Below the pieces are notes generated by a model, which was not told the origin of the DNA, searched no databases, and saw nothing but the letters and a program-made list of their open reading frames with translations. Below, piece after piece: positions 18,213-29,964 of a stretch of DNA of 30,061 bases. Source of the stretch: Byssochlamys sp. IMV 00236 (lineage: Eukaryota > Ascomycota > Eurotiomycetes > Eurotiales > Thermoascaceae); NCBI GenBank assembly GCA_001931875.2, contig MSJH02000003.1, positions 1 to 30,061 of the forward strand, read 5' to 3'. The translations under genes were made by a program, and so were the position numbers. Each line of letters starts with the position of its first letter. Positions within the stretch are counted from its first letter, which is position 1.

Positions 18213-21200
18213 TCAAGCATTTTCCAATTTTACACGAATTTCTCCTTGTGGCTCGAGCGGCAACCACCGATCAGGCTGAGCAGATATAGACATAAATTCC
18301 TTCATTGTGCTTCTATAAGTGCCAATGTCTGCAGAATGAAACGTATGGACATCTTTGATCTTGATCTCCAACACCTTTTCTCCGCTCAATTGATTCAAAC
18401 ACACATGCTCATGCCACACGGGCTGACCTGTCTTTTTTGCCTTTCTGGTTTTGAAAACGAGTGTGTTATCAATGCTGACGATGACCACTGGATTTAACTT
18501 TGTTCCATCTTCGTCCTTTTCCCCTGCTAGTCCTCTGGCTTCAATAATCTCCATATTCATCTTGTTGGGTACGCTAACACTCCTTGGTAGCTGCTGGCTC
18601 CAGTTGAACGCGGTGGTTCCCATCTTGGTTGTTACACGTTGTATCGCTGTTTTCATAAAGGTCGTATGTGTCTTTTTGCGCACTAGTAATTGTGGCTCCC
18701 ATTTGAGCCGAATGCGGACAGAAGATCGATCCACTCCTTCTACACCATCCAGTGGTATGTCCCATTCACGGGCAAGGAAGCTTTCAACCCTATCTCCTCT
18801 TAATGAAATACCACCAGATCCTACATGAAATCCATAAGATATCTACTTTCTTTTTCTTTTATTTATGCGTCTATTACCTAATGGAACATCTCCAGACATT
18901 TGATTCCAATCAAATACTTCAATTCTAAAGCTTGCAGTCACTCGAGACACTATCGGTACCTGGAACGTTTCTCCTTTCCAAATCGGATTGATTGTTTTCT
19001 TGATAGTGGCACTCTTATGCACTACTTCTCCATTGACAGTAAACTTTACATAAGGATCACTTGTGCCTGACTTATCAGCTGCCTTGAGATTTTTTGCGCT
19101 TATCAATGTAACAGTCAGATTGCCCTGATCTATGTGCACAAAAAATATGTTTATACATTGCATGCGTTCTTTTATACTTTTCTACTTACTTTCTAAACTC
19201 TCATCTGGATTCATCCTATAGTTCAATAAAGGCGCATAATCAAAGCTAAGACGGATCTGTCCTGCTCCTCCTATCAGGTCATACCAAACACCCTCGTCCT
19301 CTTCAAAGCTTTGTCCACTTCGAATTCTTTTCTGGATGCTGCGAACAATACGCTCACTACTCTCGTACCAATAATCGATCTTGCTTTCATCACTTTCTGT
19401 CTTATCACTGGGCTTTACTTCTACAGCTATTCTAGAGAATCCTACGTCCTTAATAAACGCATCTGACGTCTCGCCGAAGGTCAACGCTTTCCCTTTTCGA
19501 ATGGATGTTTTGTACTGAGGCAATAACGAATCGACCAAGAGCTGACAGTATACTTCGAATGGTTTATTAAGCTTTAGCTCGTGTATTTTTATCGTAAGAA
19601 CACCTGTGCTGTAGGATACCAAATCGACAATATCATCTGGGGTGTATCTTGTATCCTTGTGAATCGCTGGGTTCAATGTTGGATAAAATTCAGCAGAGTA
19701 ACGCAATTTTGCGTTCTTTTGATCATTCAGAGGAATATCTTTTTCTAGCCTTTCTACAAGTGATTCATACCCAATTATATCTCCTTCTTGTTGCTGTATC
19801 AGTTCCTTTGGCTGAAGTAAGGTTGATCCCAAAGTTTTATCCTTGTTGTCAGTAGATTCCATCAATTCCAAAACAAGATCTTCTCGTATAGAATGGATAG
19901 GTATATAGTGGAATTCTCCCCATTCAGGAGATACTGTGCGATCAAGCGTCTCTGTTCTTGCCCGCACCTGAGATCCAGATTTGATACGAACGTAAGGATC
20001 ACGTTTCAAGTTGTCTCCATAGGTAGCGGACCAAAGTGACAGCCTGATGACGCCAATAGGGGGTGCTATCATGGGAATAGTGTGGGTTTATAGGTATACA
20101 TGTAAAGTCATATTTAACTTACTATAAAAGCCGGATGCACCTCCCATCTTTGACAGTCCAGTCATTGCAACAGGTCTCCACTGAACGCTTAATCGTAACC
20201 TTGCCTTGATTTCCTTGGTACCTCGAACCAGATTCCACCAATATTCTCTTTCGTCTTGCTGTTTGAATATATCCATTAAATAAGCCGACCATTGACCAAG
20301 CAAGACTTGATTCAAATTATCAATTAGACCGACGTTGATGTGTACCTCTGTCTTATCCAGTACAAGAATTTCAAACGATCTCTCAAACTTGGGGTTCGAA
20401 GTATGCTTGAATGTAGGTGTTTGGAATCGGTCAACCCCATTTATTTTGATCGCCGCATAAGGATTCATTTTGTTTGTTGGTCCTAAATTTCTGCATTCGT
20501 GAACCGTAACACGAAGTATTCCAGAATCTAGAAAGTTATAGTTTCCGATTTGGTTATCACTTTTTCAGGCTTACTCGAAGGCTCTGGCTCAATCAATGCT
20601 CCATCTGCGCTTTCTATAGGTTTAGACACAGAAAAGTATTTCACGTCAGCCTTGAGATTTGCAACAAACTTGCCGTGACGAAGCATGGGTATTTCTCTAT
20701 GAAGCAATATTAATATTTCGTTGACTCATTTAAATATTACGCACAGGCCATTCAATTCTAATTCTGGCGCCCTTTCCACTTCTTTTAAATCAAAATAAGC
20801 CCTTGCCAGTCGCTTTCCTGCCTTCTTGATGTTATTGGTCGTACGAAGTTCCATTGTCAAGATTGACTTTAGATCATGAAGTAACAAGAATTTGGTTTCA
20901 TTCCAGTGAGGATATCGCGTGTCTTCACAGATTGATGTCTTTTCTAGTTCCTGTTGAGCGTCATCCAAGTAAAACCGAACGAATGGATTAATGCTTGCGT
21001 CATTTGTGGCAATCTTGGAGCATGAGTGGACTGTAATGGCTAATACACCATTGGCTCTGCCTATGGACAGTATCATCAGTACACCAGAGAGATATTTCTT
21101 TATATCTTACTAATATCTAGTTCTCCTGAGAAGAATTTCTCAGCATCAAATTCAAATACATTAGGATAATAAAGCATTGGCCCTAAAATAGCATGTGCCT

Positions 21201-22431
21201 GGTCCCGAACAAAGCTCTGTAGGCCAGGAATCTAAGGCAAATATTAAGTTTGTCGCTTGGAAGCATCTTTTTTAAACTCACATTGTTCACATCAAATCCA
21301 AATGTCTCTCCACCAATTGGCTTGAGCACATAATCAAATACAGGTTTTTCCATAAAGCAAAACTGAGCAATCTTCACATGAGGTGCTTTACTCATCAACT
21401 GTAGCTTTATTCGCATGCGTCCTCGAAAACTCATGTTTTCGACCAAAACAGGAAATGCTGTACCCATAAACCCCTTACCAAGACGAATGTGCAGTACAAT
21501 CTTTGGATTCACTTTTTGCTCCAATTCTTCTTTGGTCATACCAATCGTACTGTCCGGCTGAAATGATACGGTCCAGTCCATACACTAAAAGATCTCATCA
21601 GTTATTGAAACAAGCTGAATAAAACAACTTACCACCGTGTCTGGTCCTGTGTTCATAAACGTATGCACTTTTTCAATGACGAATGGCTTTGAGCCCAGCG
21701 TGAATGTGCTCAGACGAACCGAATCCAAAAAGTTGGGAAGGTAATCGACAAGATAAGTATCCAGATTTTCAATCACATACGTGCTCAGAACAGGCTCAAA
21801 GATGAGCCAAAGCTTTTGTAAGAATCGATTGAGCCATTCGGCTCTCTCGCTCATTTCAAGTGACAATTGATTTATTTCGCGCTGAATATCATCTTTGGCG
21901 CGCTGTCTGAACCGTTCCTGATAGATTTGATAGTAGGAGACTATAAAGTTTCTTTTGATATGAATAAGGTGCTGACATCATGCATGTGTATATTTTTTTA
22001 CCTAAAAACAACAACCCTAACATGAATGCGATTATCCCCGATGCTCCTAGCTGAACCATGATATAAAACCCTATGCCGACCACGTAGATAACCACGTCAT
22101 CTGACCACAATTCTTTCTGCTCTTTGTCTCTCTTTTCCGTTGCTACTACTTTGAGTGTGCCACCCGGGTTAGGCAGGGATGAAAAAGAGGTCCAGCCTAT
22201 ACGGGATGTGTCCGGAAGTGGTTTTGATAGTGTGTATCCTGCAACAGTATGAACAATAGGTCGAGTCTTTGCTTCAACGCTTTCAACAGGTTTCGTTTGT
22301 GCTGCCTCGATCGCTTGCTTAATTCTGTCGGCATCGCTTGAGCCAATCTCGGTAGCAAAGCCTTCTTGGTGTTTGCCCAAACTTCGAAAGTCAGGGACAC
22401 GGGGTAGTTCGTTCAATAGTGGTTCTTCCAT
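18213..22431 (-). CDS. Tricalbin-like ER-plasma membrane tether (SMP + multiple C2)
   Basis: Ten exons (22002-22431, 21633-21940, 21282-21584, 21111-21231, 20745-21060, 20575-20696, 20123-20527, 19190-20065, 18878-19129, 18213-18820) give 1246 residues. A cytosolic N-terminus is followed by a hydrophobic hairpin (about 112-144) anchoring it in the ER. An SMP lipid-transfer domain follows (about 170-385; EWLNRFLQKLW, IPGLQSFVRDQ, LGPMLYYPNVFEF). About six C2-type units come next (starting near 390, 535, 670, 800, 961 and 1120). Tricalbins tether cortical ER to the plasma membrane and move lipids at contacts. Only the unit near 961 keeps several acidic calcium ligands (AADKSGTSDPY, FDWN). Introns are 47-61 bp; the donor after 20745 is GTGCGT, atypical but the only one preserving frame. 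Confidence 0.93.
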
Positions 22432-22858
22432 TTAAGCGGAAAAGGAAAAAGGAAAATAAAAACAAGGAGAGAATACAGTCTTTATGACTAAAATTAGACA
22501 CTACAGGATTTTTTAAATAATGAACTGTCTTTTTTTTTTGTAGACGTAATACTCTTTCTCTATTTGTTAATAAAAGATACTACTAATAAAGTCTTGTGCA
22601 TTTATCTAATATAATATGGGACCTTTCCCCAAAGTTAGGAAAAACGGCGTTGGTGTCATTGTCGGGTATTGGTTTTTTTTGTTTTCTAAACTCGCTTCTG
22701 TCTCTCTTTGTTCCGGAACGAACTATCCGGCCCGCATTTTTTGAATGACCGTCTGAAAAAAAAAAAGCAAGCAGAGTGGGTGTGAGGTGGGAAGAGTATA
22801 CAAGGCATCAGGATCCTCGATAAACTGAATCCTCCTCTTTTTTTAGATTTAATTCACT
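22432..22858. promoter_or_regulatory. Divergent promoter of tricalbin and eS17
   Basis: 427 bp between the two start codons. It contains a perfect 10-bp palindrome GTTCCGGAAC (22710-22719) followed by GAAC, resembling inverted nGAAn units bound by heat-shock factor. A second CCGG-containing segment and a pyrimidine tract (CCTCCTCTTTTTTT) lie just before the eS17 ATG, as is usual for ribosomal protein genes. Binding of any factor is inference. Confidence 0.4.
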
Positions 22859-23497
22859 ATGGTAAGTAGTTATATGAAAGGCATAGAAAAAGGTGGTTTA
22901 ACTAATGGATGAATGATTTGTAGGGTCGTGTCAGGTAAATATACAATCCGGTGATTGATGAATGAATGTGGATGTGTTGAGGGAGATACAGATTATAGAG
23001 GAAGAGGGGAATTCGATGAGGATCAGTAATGGAACATTAACACTTGTTTTTAATATAGAACCAAGACTGTCAAGAAGGCTTCTCGTGTCATCATTGAAAA
23101 GTACTATCCTCGTCTCACTCTCGACTTCCAAGTCAACAAGAGAATCCTCGATGAAGTCACCATTGTTCAATCCAAGCGTCTTCGTAACAAGATTGCTGGT
23201 TTCACCACCCACTTGATGAAGCGTATCTCTCGTGGTCCCGTCCGTGGTATCTCCTTCAAGTTGCAAGAAGAAGAACGTGAACGTCGTGACAACTACGTTC
23301 CCGAAACTTCTGCTTTGAACACTTCTAGCATCGAAGTTGATCCCGAGACCAAGGAACTCTTGAAGGCTATCAACTTTGAAAACCTTCCTGGTGTTCAAGT
23401 CACTGAGCCCATTGCTGCCCAAACTGATGTCCGTCGTACTCGTCGTGACAACCGTGGTCCTCGTGCTCCCCGTGCTCAAGCTGAAGCTTCTGCTTAA
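22859..23497 (+). CDS. RPS17: 40S ribosomal protein eS17
   Basis: Three exons (22859-22861, 22924-22934, 23059-23497) give 150 residues. After splicing the N-terminus reads [20 protein letters not shown], matching eS17. The body includes [35 protein letters not shown] and [20 protein letters not shown]. The C-terminus is some 15 residues longer than in human or yeast ([20 protein letters not shown]). Codon choice is strikingly C-ending (GTC, ACC, CGT, AAG), unlike its neighbours, as expected for a very highly expressed gene. Intron 1 directly follows the ATG and intron 2 is 124 bp, longer than average. An AATAAA begins 20 bp after the stop (23517). It is convergent with DPM3, 67 bp apart. Confidence 0.96.
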
Positions 23498-23564
23498 GCA
23501 GTTTCTCTCTTTGCTCAATAAAAAAAAGCAAATTTATTTGTATAAAGTGTTTGTAAGGGTGTGT

Positions 23565-23944
23565 TTACATTTGAATGCCTTTGGATGTCAAATCAGATTT
23601 TGCTTGTTGAATTTCCTGCATTTATAAATTAAGCATGTGATGTGTAATAATTGATTCTTGACTTACACTCATTAGTTCATGATAAGCTTCAGGACAATCA
23701 CGGAAGGTATATAAGGCATATCCAATGTTGTTGAGACAATAGCAGCCAAAGGTCATGAGTGCCCACCATGGAAGCTTATATACAAGTCATTAAACGCGCT
23801 AATGATTTCCTTTTTTTTTTCTCTTACCACAGGGATTATTTTATATTGAATAGTTTCAGGTAAAGGAATGACACCAAAAAATAAGACTAGATAAATAGCA
23901 GTTACAATAGCTGCAGTTGTAAATGCTTCAGTTGCTCTTGTCAT
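23565..23944 (-). CDS. DPM3: Dolichol-phosphate mannosyltransferase subunit 3
   Basis: Three exons (23828-23944, 23667-23774, 23565-23615; introns 53 and 51 bp) give 91 residues, the family's usual size (human 92). Two membrane segments (AAIVTAIYLVLFFGVIPL; LPWWALMTFGCYCLNNIGYA) are followed by the conserved cytosolic tail (TFRDCPEAYHELMSEIQQAK) that binds the catalytic DPM1 subunit and holds it at the ER membrane. The complex makes dolichol-P-mannose for N-glycans, GPI anchors and O-mannosylation. Presence of DPM3 implies the three-subunit (human-type) enzyme rather than the single-chain yeast Dpm1. Confidence 0.92.
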
Positions 23945-24363
23945 CTAGAATAATAATAATAATAATATTAAAGGGGAGAAAAGAAAAAGATGTCGTGACT
24001 AAATATTTCACTTTTTCTTTTTAGCGAAATGGCAAGTATTAAAAATAACAAAGTGAACTTTGATGAGTTAATGTACGCTTTTGTATTCAGGCCAAAGATA
24101 AAACAATAGGTGCCATATCCTTTTGTTCTCTATTCGCATTATTTATATATTATACAATATGGGTTTTAGTGATGGTAATATAAAATATAATACAACCATA
24201 GTTGATTTATTAAGAATATATAGCCTTTTGTGGATAAGGGACACCCTTTACATAATTACTTTCTAGACTGGCAATACGCGATAAAGATACCCCTGATGAT
24301 AATGATTGTTTGCCTTACAGTGATACTAACATTTCTGGCATTGATCATGATTAAAACAAAAAA
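23945..24363. other. Intergenic region upstream of DPM3
   Basis: AT-rich; holds the DPM3 promoter and the 3' flank of the MBOAT gene. AATAATAATAATAAT-type repeats lie directly next to the DPM3 start. I see no gene, tRNA or strong repeat. Confidence 0.45.
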
Positions 24364-25960
24364 CTAGTTTATTTTCTTTCCGTCCTTTTGCTGTTCAAGA
24401 TGTTTTTCAACTCGCTTCTTTTGTATCTGTCTGAGACTTGGTTTGAGTGCATAGAAAAATCCAGTACCTATGGCAATCACAATAAAGTGACAGTAATAAA
24501 TCTGACGCCAGATGTGTAGAATACGTGATACATATAACAAATCAAAACAAGGAACGAGCATGTTGAGCAATCCAAAGGATGTGGCCCACGTGCAGACATC
24601 ATAGAATGTCTTCCAATATCTTTTGGGTGTTCCATCGACGGTAAGAAAAAAGGGTCTGACGGTTCTACGCACCTGTCTAGCGATCAATTGAAGAACAGAA
24701 AGTGTCATGAAAAAGACTAGAAAACGATAAAAACAAGTTAGTCGTCTTTTTTTTTTGTATCTAAACATTCATTTCTTGATCCTTACTGTAGAAGCCTGGA
24801 TGAAATCCGTGCCACATGGCAGAGACAACATAAGTCAAGAGTGTGCTTCCTGTAGCTCCAAAATGAGCTGATCTCAAATAAACATAGTGTCTTAACCAGT
24901 GATTAGCACCGATGTTCCAGTTTTCTGATAATTGCTTATAAGACTGCGCAAATTCACAATAGAGAACATTGACATTGGTCAATCGATTCCACTTGGGATG
25001 GCCATCCTGGTCATATCCATTGAAACCCATTCCAGCCAAGATACTGGCACCTTCTGATAGATACCACACAGTATAATACTTACATCTTGTCAGAAAGGCA
25101 GATAATTGAATAAAAAAGATTCTATTTGCGTGCACACGCAAGAGTCAGCCGCATTATCACGATTGTCATCTGTAGGTCACTTACTTGCTCCAAAATGATT
25201 TGTGCGACCATGCTGGCTGGAGAGCTTGAAAGAAGTTGTAAGTAGGTCCAAGATAGACCAGTGCGGCGATAAATGCAAAACTTTTGCTTAGCCTCATAAG
25301 AGCAGGTTTCCAAGTAGATGTTTGAACCTTGGTCTCAATGAACCGTATATAATCCATATATTCACATGTCGGTCCAGCCAAGAAGCCAGGGAAGAAAAAG
25401 ACCCAACCAAAGTATTGAATGAACGAGGGATAGGACGAAATTTTCATTTGCTGGTTATGAGCAGACAAATTTTTAGATTCAGCTAAGCGGCCATCCAATA
25501 CATTGAAGCCAAACGAAGACAGCTTAATCGTGAGGATCATCATTGCCCCTGAATAATCCAAGTCAGTATCACCTTCAAATCCCTTGAGAATACGACCAAT
25601 GTGACTAAGAAAAGTTAGAGGATGCTTCAATAGATATATACATGATACTACTTACCAAACACACATGCTTGCCATGACAACGATAAAGTTTGTCCATGCA
25701 GAATTTGTGTATTTCATAAAGAAATAAGAGAACAAAGAAATGGTAAAAGCATGAATATAACCATCATAAAGTCGAAGCACAGATAACATAATGAAGGTGG
25801 TATATATTATGGAAAATACATGCTTGATACTTGTAGAAGAAATATGTTTAAATAAGATAGCGGAAGGATAAGTGGATAAGATGGAAAATGCCAGCTTTAG
25901 GTGATCGGGAGCTACATGTCCACCTAGCAAATGTGATAGTTTGATGAATAAAGAATCCAT
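24364..25960 (-). CDS. MBOAT-family lysophospholipid acyltransferase (Ale1/LPCAT3-like)
   Basis: Four exons (25656-25960, 25185-25604, 24787-25121, 24364-24716) give 470 residues with eight or more hydrophobic segments. The MBOAT hallmarks are present: FGWVFFFPGFLAGPTCEYMDY, ENWNIGANHWLRHYVY with the conserved Asn near 315, and SAMWHGFHPGFY with the catalytic His near 346. The C-terminus is basic and charged (KKRVEKHLEQQKDGKK) and, as in fungal Ale1, probably faces the cytosol. The enzyme re-acylates lysophospholipids in the Lands cycle at the ER; acceptor preference cannot be read from sequence. The start was chosen because MDSLFIKLSHLLG matches the family N-terminus. Confidence 0.93.
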
Positions 25961-26300
25961 TATATTGAGAGAAAAAGAAAAGAAGAAGAAAAAGCTTATC
26001 TGGGCCCCCCTAAAAACCTCACGTTCTGTCACTCTCGTTCTTCTTTCTCTGCAGACATTTAGACAAGCAACGATGAATTGAATGACCGACTGCTTTTGCT
26101 TCATCAACGATATTTCATTGGCCAATTTTTTTTCTTTCGCTTATGCATAATTGTAGATCTAGCATAGCCCCTGTTACCCTCTATCCAATGACGCTTTAAG
26201 TTTTGATTTGGACATAGACCGCTAAATGGTAATTTCAAAAGGCAAGCATAGAATAAGCATTTTAAACTTAACAAAAAGGAAGTTCTACGTATATCAAGCC

Positions 26301-26495
26301 TCATTTAATCAATTTAAACGCTTGGTCTTTTTCTATTTTTTGTTTAATTGCTGCCAACATTAGGTGCTTTTCATTGCCAAAGAGCCTTCGTTCTATAATG
26401 TACTTACTTGCAATTTTCATAAAAGAAAAAAAAAGTGCTAGGGTTGTATATAGCAATTGTAACATTATTAAATACCTTACACTTGCCTGATCCAT
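26301..26495 (-). CDS. Small membrane-protein candidate, structure uncertain
   Basis: An ATG-initiated frame of 64 codons: MDQASVRY, a hydrophobic segment (LIMLQLLYTTLALFFSF), then a basic amphipathic tail (ERRLFGNEKHLMLAAIKQK). It lies between the MBOAT start and the methyltransferase gene. Good splice signals inside it (GTAAGT at the KIAS codons) would give other, shorter products, so the true reading is unclear. I do not recognise it; it may be a chance frame. Confidence 0.3.
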   Translation of the reverse strand: MDQASVRYLIMLQLLYTTLALFFSFMKIASKYIIERRLFGNEKHLMLAAIKQKIEKDQAFKLIK

Positions 26496-26774
26496 AAAAA
26501 GCTCTTGTTAAATTTATTGGACTACAGCTGTCTCAGGTGAGAGAGTATTCCCTCTGTACTTAAATCTGCTGTTATTTACCAGCATCGCCGGCACAAAAGC
26601 TGTGATTCTATTATCGTAATTTGTAATACGTGCCAGTAACACTTGAACTTATTGAAAAGGCATGTAAGAACTGGGAACTTTTTTTATTCTTGTTAAACAC
26701 TTTTGGATTACCAAGAAACAGAAGACTTGTTCGGTAAGCCTTTTTCTTTTTTTTCTATTTTCACTCGATAAACA

Positions 26775-28097
26775 ATGGGTAACCGATTTTCCGCTTTACG
26801 GAAGACTAAGAGGATACGTAGTGTGAATACCACAGGTCAAGACGATATATCAAGCAAAACAATGAATACATACCAAGAAGGAGCACTTGTGACCGAAACT
26901 ACTACTGCTGCAAACCCCATGGCTCTCGGCTTAAGTCGAGAGTTCCATAACGAGGAATCATCCACTTATTGGCTGCCAAAGGATGATGAAGAGCAAATGA
27001 GACTTACAGGAGTATAAGCAGATAGTATAGTACATACATGGTTTGTTAATCATTTTTCATAGCAACATTGTGCTATCAAGAATTTATATGGAGGGTAATG
27101 TCTTTGCTGTATGTGAACTAAAGTTATTGACTCTTTTTTTTTCTATAGAAATGTGTTATCTAGTGTAAAAAATACTTTAGACTTTGAAAAGGGAATTACT
27201 ATTCTTGACGTAGGATGCGGTTCTGGCGCATGGGTTATGGTAAGAGATAGCTTGAGCTGTATGAAAAAAGTCTGCTTATTACTCTTTTGCTGGGTAGGAT
27301 ATGATACACGAATATCCTAAATGCACCTACCATGGCTGTGACATTTCTGATATAAGATACAAGAAAGTGAATGTAGAAAAGTTCATTTTTACCTATGGAA
27401 ATGTGGTGAAAGGGCTCCCATATGAAGATAATTCCTTTGATTTTGTTCATATGAGACTCTTGATCCTTGCACTTCGCGAAGAAGAATGGCCAGCAGCCAT
27501 TAGTGAATTGATACGAGTGACTAAACCAGGAGGAATGATACAACTACTAGAAATGGATCTTAGACAACAAGTAATTGTTCATAAACTGATATTATGCATA
27601 TGCACTATTAACCGTGAGTTATTTTCTAGCAAAAGGATGATCCCTCTGGTGCACTCTATAGAATTGGATCGGCCGGTAGGCTACAATGCTTAATACTCCA
27701 AGTCAGATAAATGAACAGTTTCTTTATGTTAGTCAGAGATATCTGCATATCAAAAGGACAAAATCCTAGTATTGGAACTGAATTCGAAAAGATGCTCTCA
27801 AAGCACAGCAACATAAAGATTATACAGTCCGATGATAGGTCCTGCGATATGAGTAAGTATTGGAGCAAGGCTAGAGGCTACATCAGCTAACCTAGTATAG
27901 GCACAGGCACGAATACAGCAAAATGGTTTATTTGGGACTCATTGCAAGTATTAAAGAGTATGCAACCTGTATTGACCATTAAGTTGGGGCTAAAAACCGA
28001 CGAAGAATTTGATAGCTTCTCAGAGGAATTTGAGCATCATATAAAAACAAAAGAGAGCGTATGCTTTTACAATTCTATTGCTGTCCAAAAACTTTGA
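26775..28097 (+). CDS. UMTA-like SAM-dependent methyltransferase with N-myristoylation motif
   Basis: Seven exons (26775-27011, 27063-27094, 27149-27239, 27298-27570, 27630-27675, 27733-27852, 27901-28097; introns 48-59 bp) give 331 residues. The N-terminus MGNRFSAL fits the myristoylation rule (Gly2, Ser6), and a disordered Thr-rich region follows. The class I methyltransferase fold starts near residue 80 (QHCAIKNLYGGNVLSS). Motif I ILDVGCGSGAW is at about 108-118, the acidic loop is CDISD, LPYEDNSFDFVHMR forms motif II/III, and RVTKPGGMIQLLEMD is the post-motif. It resembles the UMTA methyltransferase group expanded in Mucorales, named from memory. Substrate unknown; LaeA-like proteins share the fold. 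Membrane association through lipid is inference. Confidence 0.85.
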
Positions 28098-28458
28098 TTT
28101 GTATGAATGCATGTAATAACTATGCACTAACTAGAATCATAATAAAGGCACAGTAGATTGATAATGATCATATTGATGACTATTCTTCTTAATACTATGT
28201 AATGAAAGGGCTCTTAGGGTAGCATATTCCTGAAAGCCTCAAGAAACGCCATAGTTCAATAGAGTAGACATGTTGTGTTTGTTGACGATGATATCATTTT
28301 GATTTTTATACAAAAAAAGTAGTTTTTAAACGAAAAAAAAAAAAAGAAAAGAAAAAGGGGGCAATTATGGCAACAGCACGGTTACACTTTGGTGTGCTGA
28401 TACGCCAAAGTTTCTGGAGTACGGCATTTGGTCTGTCAGAGGATAATCTTTATCAATG
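28098..28458. other. Convergent intergenic region (methyltransferase / TSR3)
   Basis: No gene seen. It contains a long A-rich run near 28330-28355 (A13 interrupted by G) and the 3' flanks of both genes. Nothing resembles a structural RNA. Confidence 0.45.
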
Positions 28459-29677
28459 CTAACGAATATTAGTGTTTCCCAGCTTATCACGAACTTCTTC
28501 TACAGCAGAGTCATTCTCACTATGTTCTTCTTCTCCATCTTCCTCTGATTCATACTCCTCACTATCTTCTTCTTCTTCAGAAGAGTCATCAAATGCGGTA
28601 AAAGCGGTGTCACGGTTATTATTCCTGATTAATAAATCATCATTGTCACTATCATCTAGCCCTTCCGTTTTTGAAGCTTCCTTCGATCGTTCATCTGCCT
28701 CTAATTGTGCAAGATACTCGTTTTGTACAGCCACAACTTCTGTAGAGTCTTTACACTTGGCATACCGTGAAAGTAAACCACTAAAATAGAAAAAAAACTC
28801 TATTAGTTAATTGCTTCCTCAACAAAAAAGGCTCTTACCCGTTTACTTTTTTAAATGCATGGCCCCATTTAAACTTGGAGAGCAACTCTTCTCCGTGTTC
28901 GGGAAATCCAGTAATGTAGAATATTGCTGCCAGGGCCTCTGCACAATTCAGTTTCCAAGGCTTGCCATAATTAACAGGATTAGTAGCTACTAGATACGGT
29001 AAAAGACGATCTGTAGGTCCTCTAATTTTTGTAAATGGCACCTCATCAATCCTTGCCCAAGAGCAATCGACAACGCCTGCTCCATACATTTCCACGATTT
29101 TTCTATCAGCTGGTGATACTGCTTTCTCACCAACAGGACTATTTGTTGAAAAAATGAGTTTGAACAAGAAGCATTGTGAAGAGCCCTGTTACCTAGCAAC
29201 AATGCCTCGGAAACGCTGTCCTAACTTTAGCGTTGTCAACATACCGCATCTGGCAAGCTTGACACCAGAGCAACGTTTAGGATCACAATGCTTAAAATCC
29301 TATAGACAGATAGTTTAGTACTTGGAAGACCAAAAGAACAGGATAAAAACTTACCCACATGGCGACTGGCATAGGAATACTTGATTTATTATCTTCCTCT
29401 ACTATAGACAATACAATTTAACTTGAGCACTATACATCTCTGTTTTATTTTCTTACACTGTCCATGTTCTTCCTCTCCAGGGGCAAAATAGCTTGCCTTT
29501 GCATAGCGATCAAACTTTGATCCTTTACTGGAACTTTATATGACAGGATAAGTATTTGCTATGTTCAACAGCAATAGTGTCTAACCTTGTATGACGCTTT
29601 CCTGTCGCTTTTGAGCTACTTCCTTTGGCTCCTTTGCTGCTTCCACGTACATAGTCTTCCGAATTCTTCTTGCCCAT
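28459..29677 (-). CDS. TSR3: 18S rRNA aminocarboxypropyltransferase Tsr3
   Basis: Six exons (29586-29677, 29457-29533, 29355-29401, 29193-29299, 28839-29138, 28459-28780) give 314 residues, against 313 in yeast. A basic N-terminus (MGKKNSEDYVRG) is followed by the conserved core: PMPVAMWDFKHCDPKRCSGV, SPADRKIVEMYGAGVVDCSW, ARIDEVPFTKIRGPTDRLLP, LVATNPVNYGKPWKLNCAEA, and FKWGHAFKKVNGGLLSRYAK. The tail is long, acidic and Ser-rich (DDSSEEEEDSEEYESEEDGE). Tsr3 transfers the aminocarboxypropyl group of SAM to the hypermodified pseudouridine of 18S rRNA, late in cytoplasmic 40S maturation. The first donor is GTTAGA, atypical; all others are GTAAG/GTAAC. Confidence 0.95.
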
Positions 29678-29964
29678 TTGTTATAAAGACAAAGCAAAAA
29701 CAAAAAATCTTTCAAAAGATGACTGAGAGTTAAATTTGACATTTAGAAATACAAAGTCGCACACCCTCCTTAGCTCTGGAGGCGTATCAAAAATAAAATG
29801 GTTATTTGTGATAATGGTAAGAAGAATAGCTTGAAACATACTTTTTACAGCTTAGATCAATGACTTGTGATTTGTAGTAAAAGTAAGAGAGGGAAGGGAG
29901 GTAAAGTTGCTTGAAGAACAGGACACACTTAAATCACCACCAAAATGGTGACATAAGCGATCCC
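29678..29964. promoter_or_regulatory. Divergent promoter of TSR3 and the right-edge gene
   Basis: 287 bp between start codons. It contains a G/A-rich run (GAGAGGGAAGGGAGG near 29887-29901) and an ATG at 29944 that is followed almost at once by a stop (a possible 2-codon upstream frame in the leader of the plus-strand gene). No TATA box is evident. Confidence 0.4.

Noticed and set aside
22931..23518. Long 195-codon minus-strand frame
   Set aside because: It is antisense to eS17; high C/G codon bias of the ribosomal gene keeps the reverse frame open.
28472..28789. Serine-rich plus-strand frame
   Set aside because: It is the reverse of the acidic tail of TSR3.
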